From NCBI GenBank assembly GCA_910583835.1, contig CAJTYM010000026.1, positions 1 through 59,437 of the forward strand: a stretch of DNA of 59,437 nt, read 5' to 3'. A program made the translations under genes and the position numbers. The DNA is from an uncultured Lachnospiraceae bacterium (GTDB taxonomy: Bacteria > Bacillota > Clostridia > Lachnospirales > Lachnospiraceae). Positions 51,129 through 58,872 of this stretch are shown in pieces. Under the pieces are notes generated by a model. That model saw only the letters and a program-made list of their open reading frames with translations. It searched no databases and was not told the origin of the DNA. The first letter of the stretch is position 1; each line of letters begins with the position of its first letter.

Positions 51129-52583
51129 ATGGGTACGATTATCGGCGAAGGAATTACATTTGATGATGTATTGTTAGTCCCTGCATACTCCGAAGTTACA
51201 CCAAATATGGTGGATTTATCTACCAACCTGACGAATAAAGTAAAACTGAACATCCCTATGATGAGCGCAAGCATGGACACCGTCACGGAACACAGAATGG
51301 CAATCGCCATGGCGCGCCAGGGCGGCATCGGCATTATACATAAGAACATGTCCATCGAAGCCCAGGCCGAAGAGGTCGACAAAGTTAAGCGTTCTGAAAA
51401 CGGTGTGATTACTGATCCATTTTCTCTTTCCCCGGAACATACTTTGCAGGACGCGGATAACCTCATGGCCAAGTTCCGCATTTCCGGCGTTCCAATCACC
51501 GAGAACGGCAAACTCGTGGGAATCATCACCAACCGCGACTTAAAGTTTGAGGAAGATTTCACCAAGAAAATCAAAAACTGCATGACCTCCGAGGATCTGG
51601 TAACTGCCCGGGAGGGCATCACCTTAGAGGAGGCAAAGAAAATCCTTGCCAAAGCAAGGAAAGAAAAACTTCCGATTGTAGATGACAATTTGAATTTAAA
51701 AGGCCTGATTACCATCAAAGATATTGAAAAACAGATTAAATACCCATTGTCCGCCAAGGATGCACAGGGCAGGCTGCTCTGCGGTGCGGGCGTTGGAATT
51801 ACTGCTGACATGCGTGAGCGCGTAGATGCACTGGTGAAAGCAAAAGTCGATGTCATTGTTGTGGATTCCGCCCATGGACATTCCCGCAACATTTTAGATG
51901 CCGTAAAGCGAATCAAGGCCGCATTTCCTGACCTGCAGGTCATTGCCGGAAACATTGCTACCGGCGAGGCAACAAGGGCGTTGATTGAGGCAGGCGCGGA
52001 CGCTGTAAAGGTCGGAATCGGACCGGGCTCCATCTGCACTACACGCGTGATTGCCGGAATCGGCGTTCCCCAGATTACCGCACTCATGGACTGTTATGAA
52101 GTGGCGAAAGAATATGGCATCCCGATTATCGCGGACGGAGGCATCAAATACTCCGGGGACATGACTAAGGCAATTGCCGCCGGAGCCAATGTATGTATGA
52201 TGGGAAGCATGTTTGCCGGGTGTGATGAAAGTCCGGGAACATTTGAGCTATATCAGGGAAGAAAATACAAGGTTTACCGCGGCATGGGCTCCCTCGCTGC
52301 TATGGAAAACGGTTCCAAAGACCGTTATTTCCAGGAAAACGCCAGAAAACTTGTACCGGAAGGCGTAGAAGGGCGTGTTGCCTACAAGGGTTCTGTGGAA
52401 GATACCGTCTTCCAGTTAATCGGTGGCCTGCGCTCCGGCATGGGCTATTGCGGCGCTGTCAATATTGAGACATTGAAGCAAACCGGCAAATTCGTCAAGA
52501 TTTCCGCTGCTTCCCTCAAGGAGAGCCACCCGCACGATATCCATATTACTAAGGAAGCTCCTAATTACAGCATAGATGAATAA
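51129..52583 (+). CDS. guaB: IMP dehydrogenase
   Basis: GuaB oxidises IMP to XMP, the first step to GMP. The 484-aa protein has the catalytic barrel opening (GITFDDVLLVPAYSEVTPNMV), two CBS domains (about 95-205: MAKFRISGVPITENGKLVGI; EKLPIVDDNLNLKGLITIKD) that usually sense adenine nucleotides, the catalytic loop GIGPGSICTTRVIAGIGVPQ with Cys303, and IADGGIKYSGDMTKAIAAGA. The ATG follows GAGGA. It is monocistronic, ending in a hairpin and a bidirectional terminator. Confidence 0.98.
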   Translation: MGTIIGEGITFDDVLLVPAYSEVTPNMVDLSTNLTNKVKLNIPMMSASMDTVTEHRMAIAMARQGGIGIIHKNMSIEAQAEEVDKVKRSENGVITDPFSLSPEHTLQDADNLMAKFRISGVPITENGKLVGIITNRDLKFEEDFTKKIKNCMTSEDLVTAREGITLEEAKKILAKARKEKLPIVDDNLNLKGLITIKDIEKQIKYPLSAKDAQGRLLCGAGVGITADMRERVDALVKAKVDVIVVDSAHGHSRNILDAVKRIKAAFPDLQVIAGNIATGEATRALIEAGADAVKVGIGPGSICTTRVIAGIGVPQITALMDCYEVAKEYGIPIIADGGIKYSGDMTKAIAAGANVCMMGSMFAGCDESPGTFELYQGRKYKVYRGMGSLAAMENGSKDRYFQENARKLVPEGVEGRVAYKGSVEDTVFQLIGGLRSGMGYCGAVNIETLKQTGKFVKISAASLKESHPHDIHITKEAPNYSIDE

Positions 52584-52596
52584 GTATGTAACCCGC

Positions 52597-52642
52597 GTTA
52601 TCGTTCCTGCAGGCCTCGGCCTGTAGCTGCAATAGCGATAAC
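52597..52642 (+). other. Nested stem-loop past guaB
   Basis: GTTATCG/CGATAAC encloses CTGCAGGCC/GGCCTGTAG (one G-U pair). There is no T-run, so it is more likely a 3' stability element or part of a compound terminator than a terminator itself. Confidence 0.6.
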
Positions 52643-52666
52643 ACCATCCCTCTGCGGGTATACATA

Positions 52667-52707
52667 AAAGAATCCAAGGCCTCTTCGTGAGGTCTTGAAT
52701 TCTTTTT
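52667..52707. terminator. Bidirectional terminator between guaB and the lipoprotein gene
   Basis: AAGAATCCAAGGCCTC pairs with GTGAGGTCTTGAATTCTT around a 3-nt loop and has T-runs on both strands (TTTTT plus, TTTT minus), ending the convergent genes. Confidence 0.85.
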
Positions 52708-52715
52708 ACGCCATT

Positions 52716-53177
52716 TTACGGATTCGGCGTCTCCTTGGTTGTATTATTCTTGTTGGTATTGTTCGTATTATTTGTATTGTTGGTATCTGTATTATTGCCG
52801 TTTCCTGCGCCATTCCCATCCGTCATATCATCCACGCCGTCTTTGACGTCTTCGCCGATATCTTCCACGCCATCGACAATATCATCGCCTACATCATCCA
52901 TCACGCCAGCTCCGTTACCAGCGGTATCATCGTTGTTGTTCGTGTCATTGGTGTTATTCGTGCCATTGGTGTTATTATTGCCAGTATTATTCGTATTGGT
53001 GCCATTCGTGTTCGTATCATTCGTTCCTGCATCATTATCGTCTGTTCCGTTCGTCACATCATTTGTCGTATTATTGTCCGTATTGTTATCCGCGTTATCA
53101 TTATTTCCGCAAGCGGTAACACTTCCCAATACCAGGATGAGCAGACAGCCCATCAGCACTTTTTTTAACTGTTTCAT
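52716..53177 (-). CDS. Asn/Thr/Asp-rich lipoprotein
   Basis: A lipoprotein signal ends in GSVTAC. Most of the rest is low-complexity Asn, Thr, Asp and Gly (NNTNNTNNTNK; GTNDTNTNGTNTNNTGNN), broken by one ordered-looking acidic patch with alternating hydrophobics (VMDDVGDDIVDGVEDIGEDV). Likely an unfolded, membrane-tethered extracellular chain. The start at 53177 is chosen because AAAGGAG lies 7 nt upstream. The codon repeats AAC/ACA/AAT could slip in replication, so the length may vary between strains. Function is unknown. Confidence 0.8.
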   Translation of the reverse strand: MKQLKKVLMGCLLILVLGSVTACGNNDNADNNTDNNTTNDVTNGTDDNDAGTNDTNTNGTNTNNTGNNNTNGTNNTNDTNNNDDTAGNGAGVMDDVGDDIVDGVEDIGEDVKDGVDDMTDGNGAGNGNNTDTNNTNNTNNTNKNNTTKETPNP

Positions 53178-53251
53178 AATAAGTCTCCTTTGCAAAAAAT
53201 TTTCTTTTCTCTATCCATTATGAACAAATTTTTCTAATTTATACTTATTTT

Positions 53252-53608
53252 TTATTTTTTCATCTTGGGCTGGAAAATGAGGCTTGCCAGATAGCCAAAT
53301 ATCAACGCTGCGGAAATCCCTACCGCGCTTGCGGTGAAGCCTCCCATGAAGATTCCTAAAAATCCGTCAGAATCTACGGCTTTCTGAATGCCTTTCCAGA
53401 GCACATTTCCAAATCCCAGCAGAGGTACGCTGGCTCCCGCCCCGGCAAACTCCTGAAAGGGCTCATAAAGCTGAACCGCACCCAGGACTGCTCCGCTGCA
53501 TACCAACAGGACCATTATCCTGCCCGGAAGCATCTTCGTCTTCTCCATCAGAATCTGGACCAGCGCACAAATCAGACCGCCAACCCAGAATGCATTTACA
53601 TAATCCAT
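53252..53608 (-). CDS. spoVAE: Stage V sporulation protein AE
   Basis: SpoVAE is an inner-membrane subunit of the SpoVA channel that moves dipicolinic acid into the developing spore and out at germination. The 118 residues have three or four membrane helices (FWVGGLICALVQILMEKTKM; IMVLLVCSGAVLGAVQLY; FTASAVGISAALIFGYLASL) and the family's GGLICA and GASVPLLGFG parts. The start at 53608 is chosen from AAGGAG 7 nt upstream. It begins 62 nt after spoVAD and would share its transcript. Confidence 0.93.
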   Translation of the reverse strand: MDYVNAFWVGGLICALVQILMEKTKMLPGRIMVLLVCSGAVLGAVQLYEPFQEFAGAGASVPLLGFGNVLWKGIQKAVDSDGFLGIFMGGFTASAVGISAALIFGYLASLIFQPKMKK

Positions 53609-53670
53609 ACTTCTTCTCCTTGTCCTAAATATTTTTGCCCATTCACCCATGGGACCTTGAACCACCAGGC

Positions 53671-54684
53671 TCATCCGGCATGTTCAATGACAACGCCATG
53701 GGCAATCCCCGGCACACTCTGCCCCTCATTAAAGCTCACGGTAGAGAGCAGCGCCCCGGTCGGCACAAAAAGCACCCGCTTCCAGGCGCCTGTCTCCAGC
53801 TTGGGCAAAATATACGCACTCAGAGTCACCGCTGAACACCCGCAGCCGCTGCCGCCGGCATTGGTATTCTGTGTCTCGCTGTCAAAAATCTCAATCCCGC
53901 AATCCATATGCACCTTGGAAATATCAAAGCCTTTCTGTTTCAAAAGGTCGAAAAGTATTTCCTGCCCGACCTTACCCAAATCCCCGGTAACAATCTTATC
54001 GTAATCCTCCGGTTTGCGGTTAAAGTCTATCATATTCTGACGTATGGTATTGCACGCCGCCGGCGCCATTGCAGCTCCCATGTTCATGGAATCCTTAATG
54101 CCGTAATCCACGACTTTTCCCGGGGTAATTCCGGTAATCCGCAGCTTGCTGCGTTTTTTTCCCAGCACAAATGCTCCGCTCCCCGTCACTGTCCAGGTAG
54201 CCGACAGCGGTCTTTGATTGGCATATTCCAAAGGGAAACGGAACTGCTTTTCGGCGCTGGCAAAATGGCTGGATGTTACGGCAAGCACCTGGTCACCATA
54301 TCCGCCTGCCACTGCCATTGCGCCAAGGGCAAGCGATTCCCCTGCTGTGGAGCAGGCCCCATACAATCCAAACAGCGGAATATTTAATTCCATCAGGCCA
54401 AAAGTCGTGGCAATATTCTGCCCCAGGAGGTCGCCGCCAAAAATATAGCGGATATCCTCATTGGAAATCCCTGCCTTGCCGATTGCCATGGAAGCTGCCT
54501 CTTTCTGCAGCGTACTCTCCGCCTCTTCCCAGGTGTCCTCTCCAAACTTATCGTCCTCTCCAACCAAATCAAACAATTCGCCAAGCGGTCCTTCGCCCTC
54601 TTTCGTTCCCACGATGCTGGCGCTTCCCAGAATATACGGAGCCTGGTCAAATTGGATGCTCTGCGTCCCGATTGTCTGTGACAT
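53671..54684 (-). CDS. spoVAD: Stage V sporulation protein AD
   Basis: SpoVAD is a thiolase-fold protein that binds dipicolinic acid as part of SpoVA. Visible landmarks are APYILGSASIVGTKEGEGPLG, GDLLGQNIATTFGLMELNIPLFGLYGACSTAGESLALGAM (thiolase-like with the conserved Cys), and the C-terminal GGSGCGCSAVTLSAYILPKL. At 337 aa it has the family length. The start at 54684 follows AGGAGGAG. A terminator stands just upstream, and the gene expected before it, spoVAC, is absent here. A forespore sigma-G promoter is expected but was not resolved. Confidence 0.95.
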   Translation of the reverse strand: MSQTIGTQSIQFDQAPYILGSASIVGTKEGEGPLGELFDLVGEDDKFGEDTWEEAESTLQKEAASMAIGKAGISNEDIRYIFGGDLLGQNIATTFGLMELNIPLFGLYGACSTAGESLALGAMAVAGGYGDQVLAVTSSHFASAEKQFRFPLEYANQRPLSATWTVTGSGAFVLGKKRSKLRITGITPGKVVDYGIKDSMNMGAAMAPAACNTIRQNMIDFNRKPEDYDKIVTGDLGKVGQEILFDLLKQKGFDISKVHMDCGIEIFDSETQNTNAGGSGCGCSAVTLSAYILPKLETGAWKRVLFVPTGALLSTVSFNEGQSVPGIAHGVVIEHAG

Positions 54685-54744
54685 AATTTCTCCTCCTGTT
54701 TGCATTTTCCTGTTGTTATTTTGCCCGAAATCTGCCTTTTTACT

Positions 54745-54774
54745 CAAAAAAGGAATGAGATTTCTCTCATTCCT
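54745..54774 (-). terminator. Intrinsic terminator of the second deacetylase gene
   Basis: AGGAATGAGA and TCTCATTCCT form a perfect 10-bp stem around a 4-nt loop, followed by TTTTTT on the minus strand, 26 nt past the deacetylase stop. Confidence 0.9.
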
Positions 54775-54800
54775 CCTGATGATAATGTTAAATCAATTTT

Positions 54801-56336
54801 TTAGTTCAATCTCGGCACTGGCGGACGCTTCGGGTCTATAACGTCTGAAGCATTAAATAAATCAGACAGGCTATCCATCTCGCCAATGGAATTATAATAG
54901 ATACGGTATCCATCTAAATTCCTTCTTCCCTGCCTGAAATACGTGTCCGTAATCTGCACGGCATACTGCTGGGAATCCACGTTACAGAAATAATTAAATC
55001 CCTGTGCCTTGAGATAGTTATATTTCTCATTATCCGGCGTATATCCGGTGGTCCACTCCGCCAAATCCTGCCCATGGGCAAAAATAATCGTGTCGGTGCT
55101 TCCCACCAGCGGCTCTACATTCTCTTTCCATTTCTCAGTGTCTGCCCGCAGACGTTCCATGGAGGCTTCGCCCACTTTCAAATGCCCCCAGGTATGGCTG
55201 GCAAAATTCCAGCCTTCCGCCTTGATGGCATCTGCTACCTTCTTCGCCTCGGCACGCTCTGTATCCAAACTGAAATCCGGGTGCTCTTCCAGCCACTTCA
55301 GCTTATCTGCATTCATATCCGCTGGCCTTGTCTGGTAACTGATATCTGTCCGATAGCCTAAAATGCCATTGTACCCAGTAAGGGCAATCGTCCCACGCGC
55401 TCCATGGTAGGACGCATCCGGATGTTCCTCAATAAATTTGTTCATTAAAGGTACAACATCATAATCCCCTACAACAGTCGTGCCATCCCTTTGTATGTAC
55501 TCACATTTGGGCTTTCCATTCTCATCCAAAACCATCTTGGAGGCATAGCCATAACCATCATAGCTGTGATAATAGGAGAGGTCATCCACAGAGAGCACGA
55601 AAGCTTTTTTATCTGGAGGAAGCATAATCTCCCCTTTTTCAAAACGGACATTCCCATTCTCATCTGTCGTCTCTTTAACCATATCATGCAAGTCCACCAA
55701 TACATAACCCTCATCATACATGGTCTGGGTAATCTTGTTGAATTCCTCAATGGTCGTCATCCACTGGTTATTCCCCACTGCCTGTGGGTCTGTGTCCTGG
55801 TTGGCAAAGCAAAGCTCAGGGTCTACCACCAGAGAATGATAAAACACATGGGTAACTTTATCAATATCCACCGGAACACAAGCTGCTTTCCGGTTCTCAT
55901 AATCTGTAACTTTGGCTGTCAGCTCTGAATCTCTCTCATATCCGTCAAAACTCTTCACAGTTTCAATGGCGCTGTCATAATCATATCCTGCCGCCAGCAA
56001 ATCTGCCTGTGTAATTACCGCCGTACGCACATCGTCCCCATTGTCCGGCTTCTCCTCTGATTTCTCTGCATCCGGCTCTTTCTGCCCGAAATCTTTAGAT
56101 TCCTCTTCCTTATCCACTGGCTTGGCGCTGGTCTGCAGCGACTCCCCCTGGCTGGAAACCTTGCCTTTCTCCCCTTTGGGAATGAGAACTACTGCCGCAA
56201 TCCCTATTCCGGTCATTACCAAAAGCATGAAAAATGTCTTAATCAGCCTTCTTTGCATATCTCTTTTTTTCTGCCTATATTTCCTGCTCTGTTCCTTAGT
56301 GGTCTTTCTCTCATAAGTATCCTGATGCTTTTCCAT
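54801..56336 (-). CDS. Membrane-anchored polysaccharide deacetylase-like protein
   Basis: A charged cytoplasmic tail (about 1-30) precedes a membrane helix (FFMLLVMTGIGIAAVVLI), an acidic linker (about 60-100), and a deacetylase-like domain: HVFYHSLVVD, FVLSVDDLSYYH, the zinc-type FASHTWGHLK and IIFAHGQDLAEW. The canonical TYDDGPS is replaced by SVDDLSYYH, so the active site is unusual and the substrate is uncertain; DD and the two His of SHTWGH remain. At 511 aa it is longer than the simple enzymes. It is read just before spoVAD but is separated from it by a terminator. Confidence 0.8.
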   Translation of the reverse strand: MEKHQDTYERKTTKEQSRKYRQKKRDMQRRLIKTFFMLLVMTGIGIAAVVLIPKGEKGKVSSQGESLQTSAKPVDKEEESKDFGQKEPDAEKSEEKPDNGDDVRTAVITQADLLAAGYDYDSAIETVKSFDGYERDSELTAKVTDYENRKAACVPVDIDKVTHVFYHSLVVDPELCFANQDTDPQAVGNNQWMTTIEEFNKITQTMYDEGYVLVDLHDMVKETTDENGNVRFEKGEIMLPPDKKAFVLSVDDLSYYHSYDGYGYASKMVLDENGKPKCEYIQRDGTTVVGDYDVVPLMNKFIEEHPDASYHGARGTIALTGYNGILGYRTDISYQTRPADMNADKLKWLEEHPDFSLDTERAEAKKVADAIKAEGWNFASHTWGHLKVGEASMERLRADTEKWKENVEPLVGSTDTIIFAHGQDLAEWTTGYTPDNEKYNYLKAQGFNYFCNVDSQQYAVQITDTYFRQGRRNLDGYRIYYNSIGEMDSLSDLFNASDVIDPKRPPVPRLN

Positions 56337-56526
56337 CTTATCTCTCCTTACATCAAAAGTATATCACAGGCATCCTCCTGGAGGGGTATAGCAAACGACA
56401 AATTATCCTGCCGTCCGCTATAACTGTCTACTCTTTCATCATATGATGCACCTATAGAAAAAACAACCTTTCCTGATAAAAAATTTATTAATATTTATTA
56501 ATATTCTGCACAACCATTCCGAATAA

Positions 56527-57885
56527 CTACGATTCAGCAATCCCCTGCTGCCGCAGCTTTTTCATCACATACAGATACGCCGGAACCAAAAACAAATCCG
56601 CCAATATCCATGCCGCCGGGCTTGCAAAGCAGATTGCCGCATACCCGAACAAGGGCACAAGCATCACCGCCACAAGGCTGCGCGCCGCCATCTCGCAGAC
56701 CCCAGCCAGTATGGCAAACCGGCTGAATCCCAACCCTTGGATAGTAAATCGCACAATATTCACCAGCGCCAGCGGGAAAAAGAAAGCGGAGTTTGCGGCA
56801 AGGAACCAGGAAACCTGTTGGATTATCAGCGTCTCCGAAGGATTCACAAACAGCAACGCAATCGTTCCGCCAAAACATACCAACACTACGCATGCCAAAA
56901 CAGAATACCCCAGCCCCAGCAGACTGGTAGACTTAATCCCCTGGGAAATACGCTCCAGCTTCCCCGCGCCTACATTCTGCCCTGCATACGTTGCCATCGT
57001 AGAGCCCATGGCATCAAACGGACAAGCAAAGAACATACTGATTTTGCTGCCCGCGGCAACCGCGGCAACCGATATGGAACCCAGGCTGTTTACCGCTGCC
57101 TGCAGGATAACGCTGCCAATCGCCGTAATCGAATACTGCAGCCCCATAGGAATGCCCATGTTGCAGAGAATTCCCACACAACTGCTGTCAATGCGCCATT
57201 CGTCCCTGGTAATTTTTAAAATATCAAACCGCCTTACCATATAGAACAGACAGGCGATTCCTGAAATCAATTGGGAAATCACCGTTGCCCAGGCTGCGCC
57301 TGCCACCCCCATGTGAAATGCCAATATCAGCGTAACATCCAAAATTATATTCAATATAGAAGAAAATACCAAAAAAAGCAAGGGGCTTTTGCTGTCTCCC
57401 AGGGAACGTATAATCCCGGACAGCAGATTATACAGATACACTGCCGGAATCCCCATAAAAATCACAAATATATAGCTGTAAGAACCATCTATGATATCCA
57501 GGGGCGTATTCATCCACAGCAGAATCTGGCGGCAAAGCACACAGACTGCCACTGTCATGACTCCGGCAAATGCAATGGAAAGCCACACGCTGTTTGCCAC
57601 ATATTTCCTAAGGCTGTGGTAATCACCTGCCCCAAACCGCTGCGCCACCGGAATGGCAAACCCATTGCACACTCCCATGCAAAAACCGATAATCATAAAA
57701 TTGATGGAACCGGTAGCCCCTACGGATGCCAAGGCGGAAACGCCCAGAAACTGACCGACAATCAGCGTATCCATCATGTTGTAAAACTGCTGGAACAGCA
57801 TTCCAAAAAACAGCGGTATGCAGAACTGCAGAATCAGGCGGATTGGGGACCCCACCGTCATATCTTTTGTCACACTCTTTGCCAT
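56527..57885 (-). CDS. MATE-family efflux transporter
   Basis: The 452-aa protein has about twelve hydrophobic segments in two MATE halves: FCIPLFFGMLFQQFYNMMDT (helix 1), ALASVGATGSINFMIIGFCM and, in the second half, NMGIPMGLQYSITAIGSVIL and GSTMATYAGQNVGAG. MATE pumps export cationic drugs, bile acids or metabolites using Na+ or H+ gradients. The start at 57885 is chosen because GGAGG lies 9 nt upstream. A promoter, a leader ORF and a terminator hairpin precede it, so expression is probably induced at the level of elongation. The substrate is unknown. Confidence 0.93.
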   Translation of the reverse strand: MAKSVTKDMTVGSPIRLILQFCIPLFFGMLFQQFYNMMDTLIVGQFLGVSALASVGATGSINFMIIGFCMGVCNGFAIPVAQRFGAGDYHSLRKYVANSVWLSIAFAGVMTVAVCVLCRQILLWMNTPLDIIDGSYSYIFVIFMGIPAVYLYNLLSGIIRSLGDSKSPLLFLVFSSILNIILDVTLILAFHMGVAGAAWATVISQLISGIACLFYMVRRFDILKITRDEWRIDSSCVGILCNMGIPMGLQYSITAIGSVILQAAVNSLGSISVAAVAAGSKISMFFACPFDAMGSTMATYAGQNVGAGKLERISQGIKSTSLLGLGYSVLACVVLVCFGGTIALLFVNPSETLIIQQVSWFLAANSAFFFPLALVNIVRFTIQGLGFSRFAILAGVCEMAARSLVAVMLVPLFGYAAICFASPAAWILADLFLVPAYLYVMKKLRQQGIAES

Positions 57886-57902
57886 AGCAGCTACCTCCTC
57901 CA

Positions 57903-57965
57903 TTATTTTCTGTAGGGTAAAAAAAGAACCACCCAGACTGATTCCTCACCCATGTGGTTCTTCAT
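57903..57965 (-). CDS. Putative leader peptide (20 aa) of the MATE gene
   Basis: MKNHMGEESVWVV begins about 3 nt from the predicted transcript start, so it would be nearly leaderless, and ends at a TAA directly upstream of the GGAGG of the MATE gene. It runs through the terminator hairpin, so a stalled or moving ribosome could decide whether that hairpin forms. A second in-frame ATG (57953) lies inside the hairpin. No start-site ribosome signal is seen, so translation is uncertain. Confidence 0.45.
   Translation of the reverse strand: MKNHMGEESVWVVLFLPYRK
57919..57962 (-). terminator. Attenuator-like terminator in the MATE leader
   Basis: AAGAACCAC and GTGGTTCTT form a 9-bp stem with a 21-nt loop, followed by TTTTTT. 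It begins about 6 nt from the predicted start of transcription and lies upstream of the gene, so it would stop transcription unless relieved. Confidence 0.7.
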
Positions 57966-57974
57966 GTGTTTGAA

Positions 57975-58003
57975 ATTATATGCCCCTTTTTGGCATTTGT
58001 CAA
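57975..58003 (-). promoter_or_regulatory. Consensus promoter of the MATE gene
   Basis: TTGACA, a 17-bp spacer and TATAAT on the minus strand: a perfect sigma-A promoter, directly upstream of the leader hairpin. Confidence 0.92.
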
Positions 58004-58065
58004 TCTCTTTTTTCTTCGAGTTTCCCCTTTTTTTCTGGCAACTGATTTCAGCACAAAAATAAGAA

Positions 58066-58136
58066 ATGCAAAAACACTTCCGAATAGTTATAATTAAATC
58101 ACCACAAAATAACCAAACAAAGGAGTGTTTTTGCAT
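58066..58136 (+). promoter_or_regulatory. Inverted repeat that could mask the transposase start
   Basis: ATGCAAAAACACTTCC (58066-58081) pairs with GGAGTGTTTTTGCAT (58122-58136) with one bulge. The right arm holds both the GGAG site and the first bases of the transposase ATG. mRNA reading in from outside would include both arms and hide the start; an internal transcript would not. Confidence 0.6.
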
Positions 58137-58248
58137 GATTAATTATAACAAATTAGGCTATGAAATTAAAAGGGATTTTACAAATTTTATGTCAAAAATT
58201 TCACAGAAGTTAAAACACCCACAGCAGAAGTTTACCCATCAGATGGTT
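58135..58248 (+). pseudogene. DDE-type IS transposase, 5' fragment
   Basis: The frame reads MINYNKLGYEIKRDFTNFMS and stops at a TAA made by an insertion after QMV. The same protein resumes at 58390. The start is behind GGAG in an inverted repeat. This is the N-terminus of an IS4-like DDE transposase of Clostridia; the intact protein would move its IS. The copy is broken. Confidence 0.75.
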
Positions 58249-58249
58249 T

Positions 58250-58390
58250 AAGGTATCGGCACGCATCGCTTCGCGCCACCTGCCAGCTCATCGGAGCGCA
58301 TTCCTTTCGGGTATCGGCACGCATCGCTTTGCGATACCTGCCAGTTCGTTGCAAGGCATTCCAGAAATGCTTTGCATTTGCCCTCCTCCT
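58250..58390. mobile_element. About 140-bp insertion in the transposase gene
   Basis: An insert splits the transposase between QMV and YGILAEN. TA stands on both sides, which fits a TA target duplication. Inside are two copies of GGTATCGGCACGCATCGCTT 58 nt apart (58252 and 58310), the second ending in CGATACC, so it folds on GGTATCG. It has no coding capacity and no clear terminal inverted repeats. It may be a small MITE- or REP-like element. Confidence 0.6.
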
Positions 58391-58815
58391 ATGGCATACT
58401 TGCAGAAAACAAACTGCATCTGAGCGAAATCGCCCACTTCCTGAAAGAAGACATCACGCTGAAAAAGACCATTGACCAGCTGTCCAGAAACTTAAATGCC
58501 TTTGATGAAAAGGAATCTGTCATGCAGGATTATCTCTCCCTTGTGAAACAGCAGGCCAAAGAAGACTATGCGGTTATTGTCATTGATAATTCAGATATCG
58601 CAAAGCCTGCAAGCAGAAAGCTTGAGGCGCTCTCCGAAATACGTGATGGGAACACTGGTGAAATCACACAAATCGGAGAAATAAAAGCAGTGTTGCTATC
58701 AATAAAAAATAAAACGGAATGGAGAAAGAAGGTTATGACAATTAAGGAGGCAGAAGTGAATACAAGACTTGCACGTTCCAGCACTCCTGTTGATGGATAC
58801 TGCCGTGCTCATTAG
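58390..58815 (+). pseudogene. DDE-type IS transposase, 3' part with foreign end
   Basis: The frame resumes with YGILAENKLHLSEIAHFLKE and keeps the family's first catalytic Asp region (DYAVIVIDNSDIAKPASRKLEAL). After GNTGEITQ the sequence leaves the family and ends in unrelated residues (TRLARSSTPVDGYCRAH), so the second half of the catalytic domain is missing. A deletion between the transposase and the CRISPR-side DNA probably formed the fusion. It ends 57 nt before the array. Confidence 0.75.
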
Positions 58816-58872
58816 AATCCTCTTCTCATGGTGCAACACAAAAGTAACAGATGCAATGAGCGCAACAATTTA

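Noticed and set aside
52597..52642. Nested stem after guaB as a riboswitch or small RNA
   Set aside because: It has no promoter of its own and no known aptamer pattern. A 3' end structure is the simpler reading.
58030..58060. Transposon end next to the MATE promoter as a source of that promoter
   Set aside because: The promoter at 57975-58003 is outside the inverted repeat and no element end could be fixed here, so a mobile-promoter claim is not supported.
58690..58815. Fragment of a cas2 or other cas gene before the array
   Set aside because: The residues match no Cas motif that I know, and the array orientation places the cas genes on the other side.
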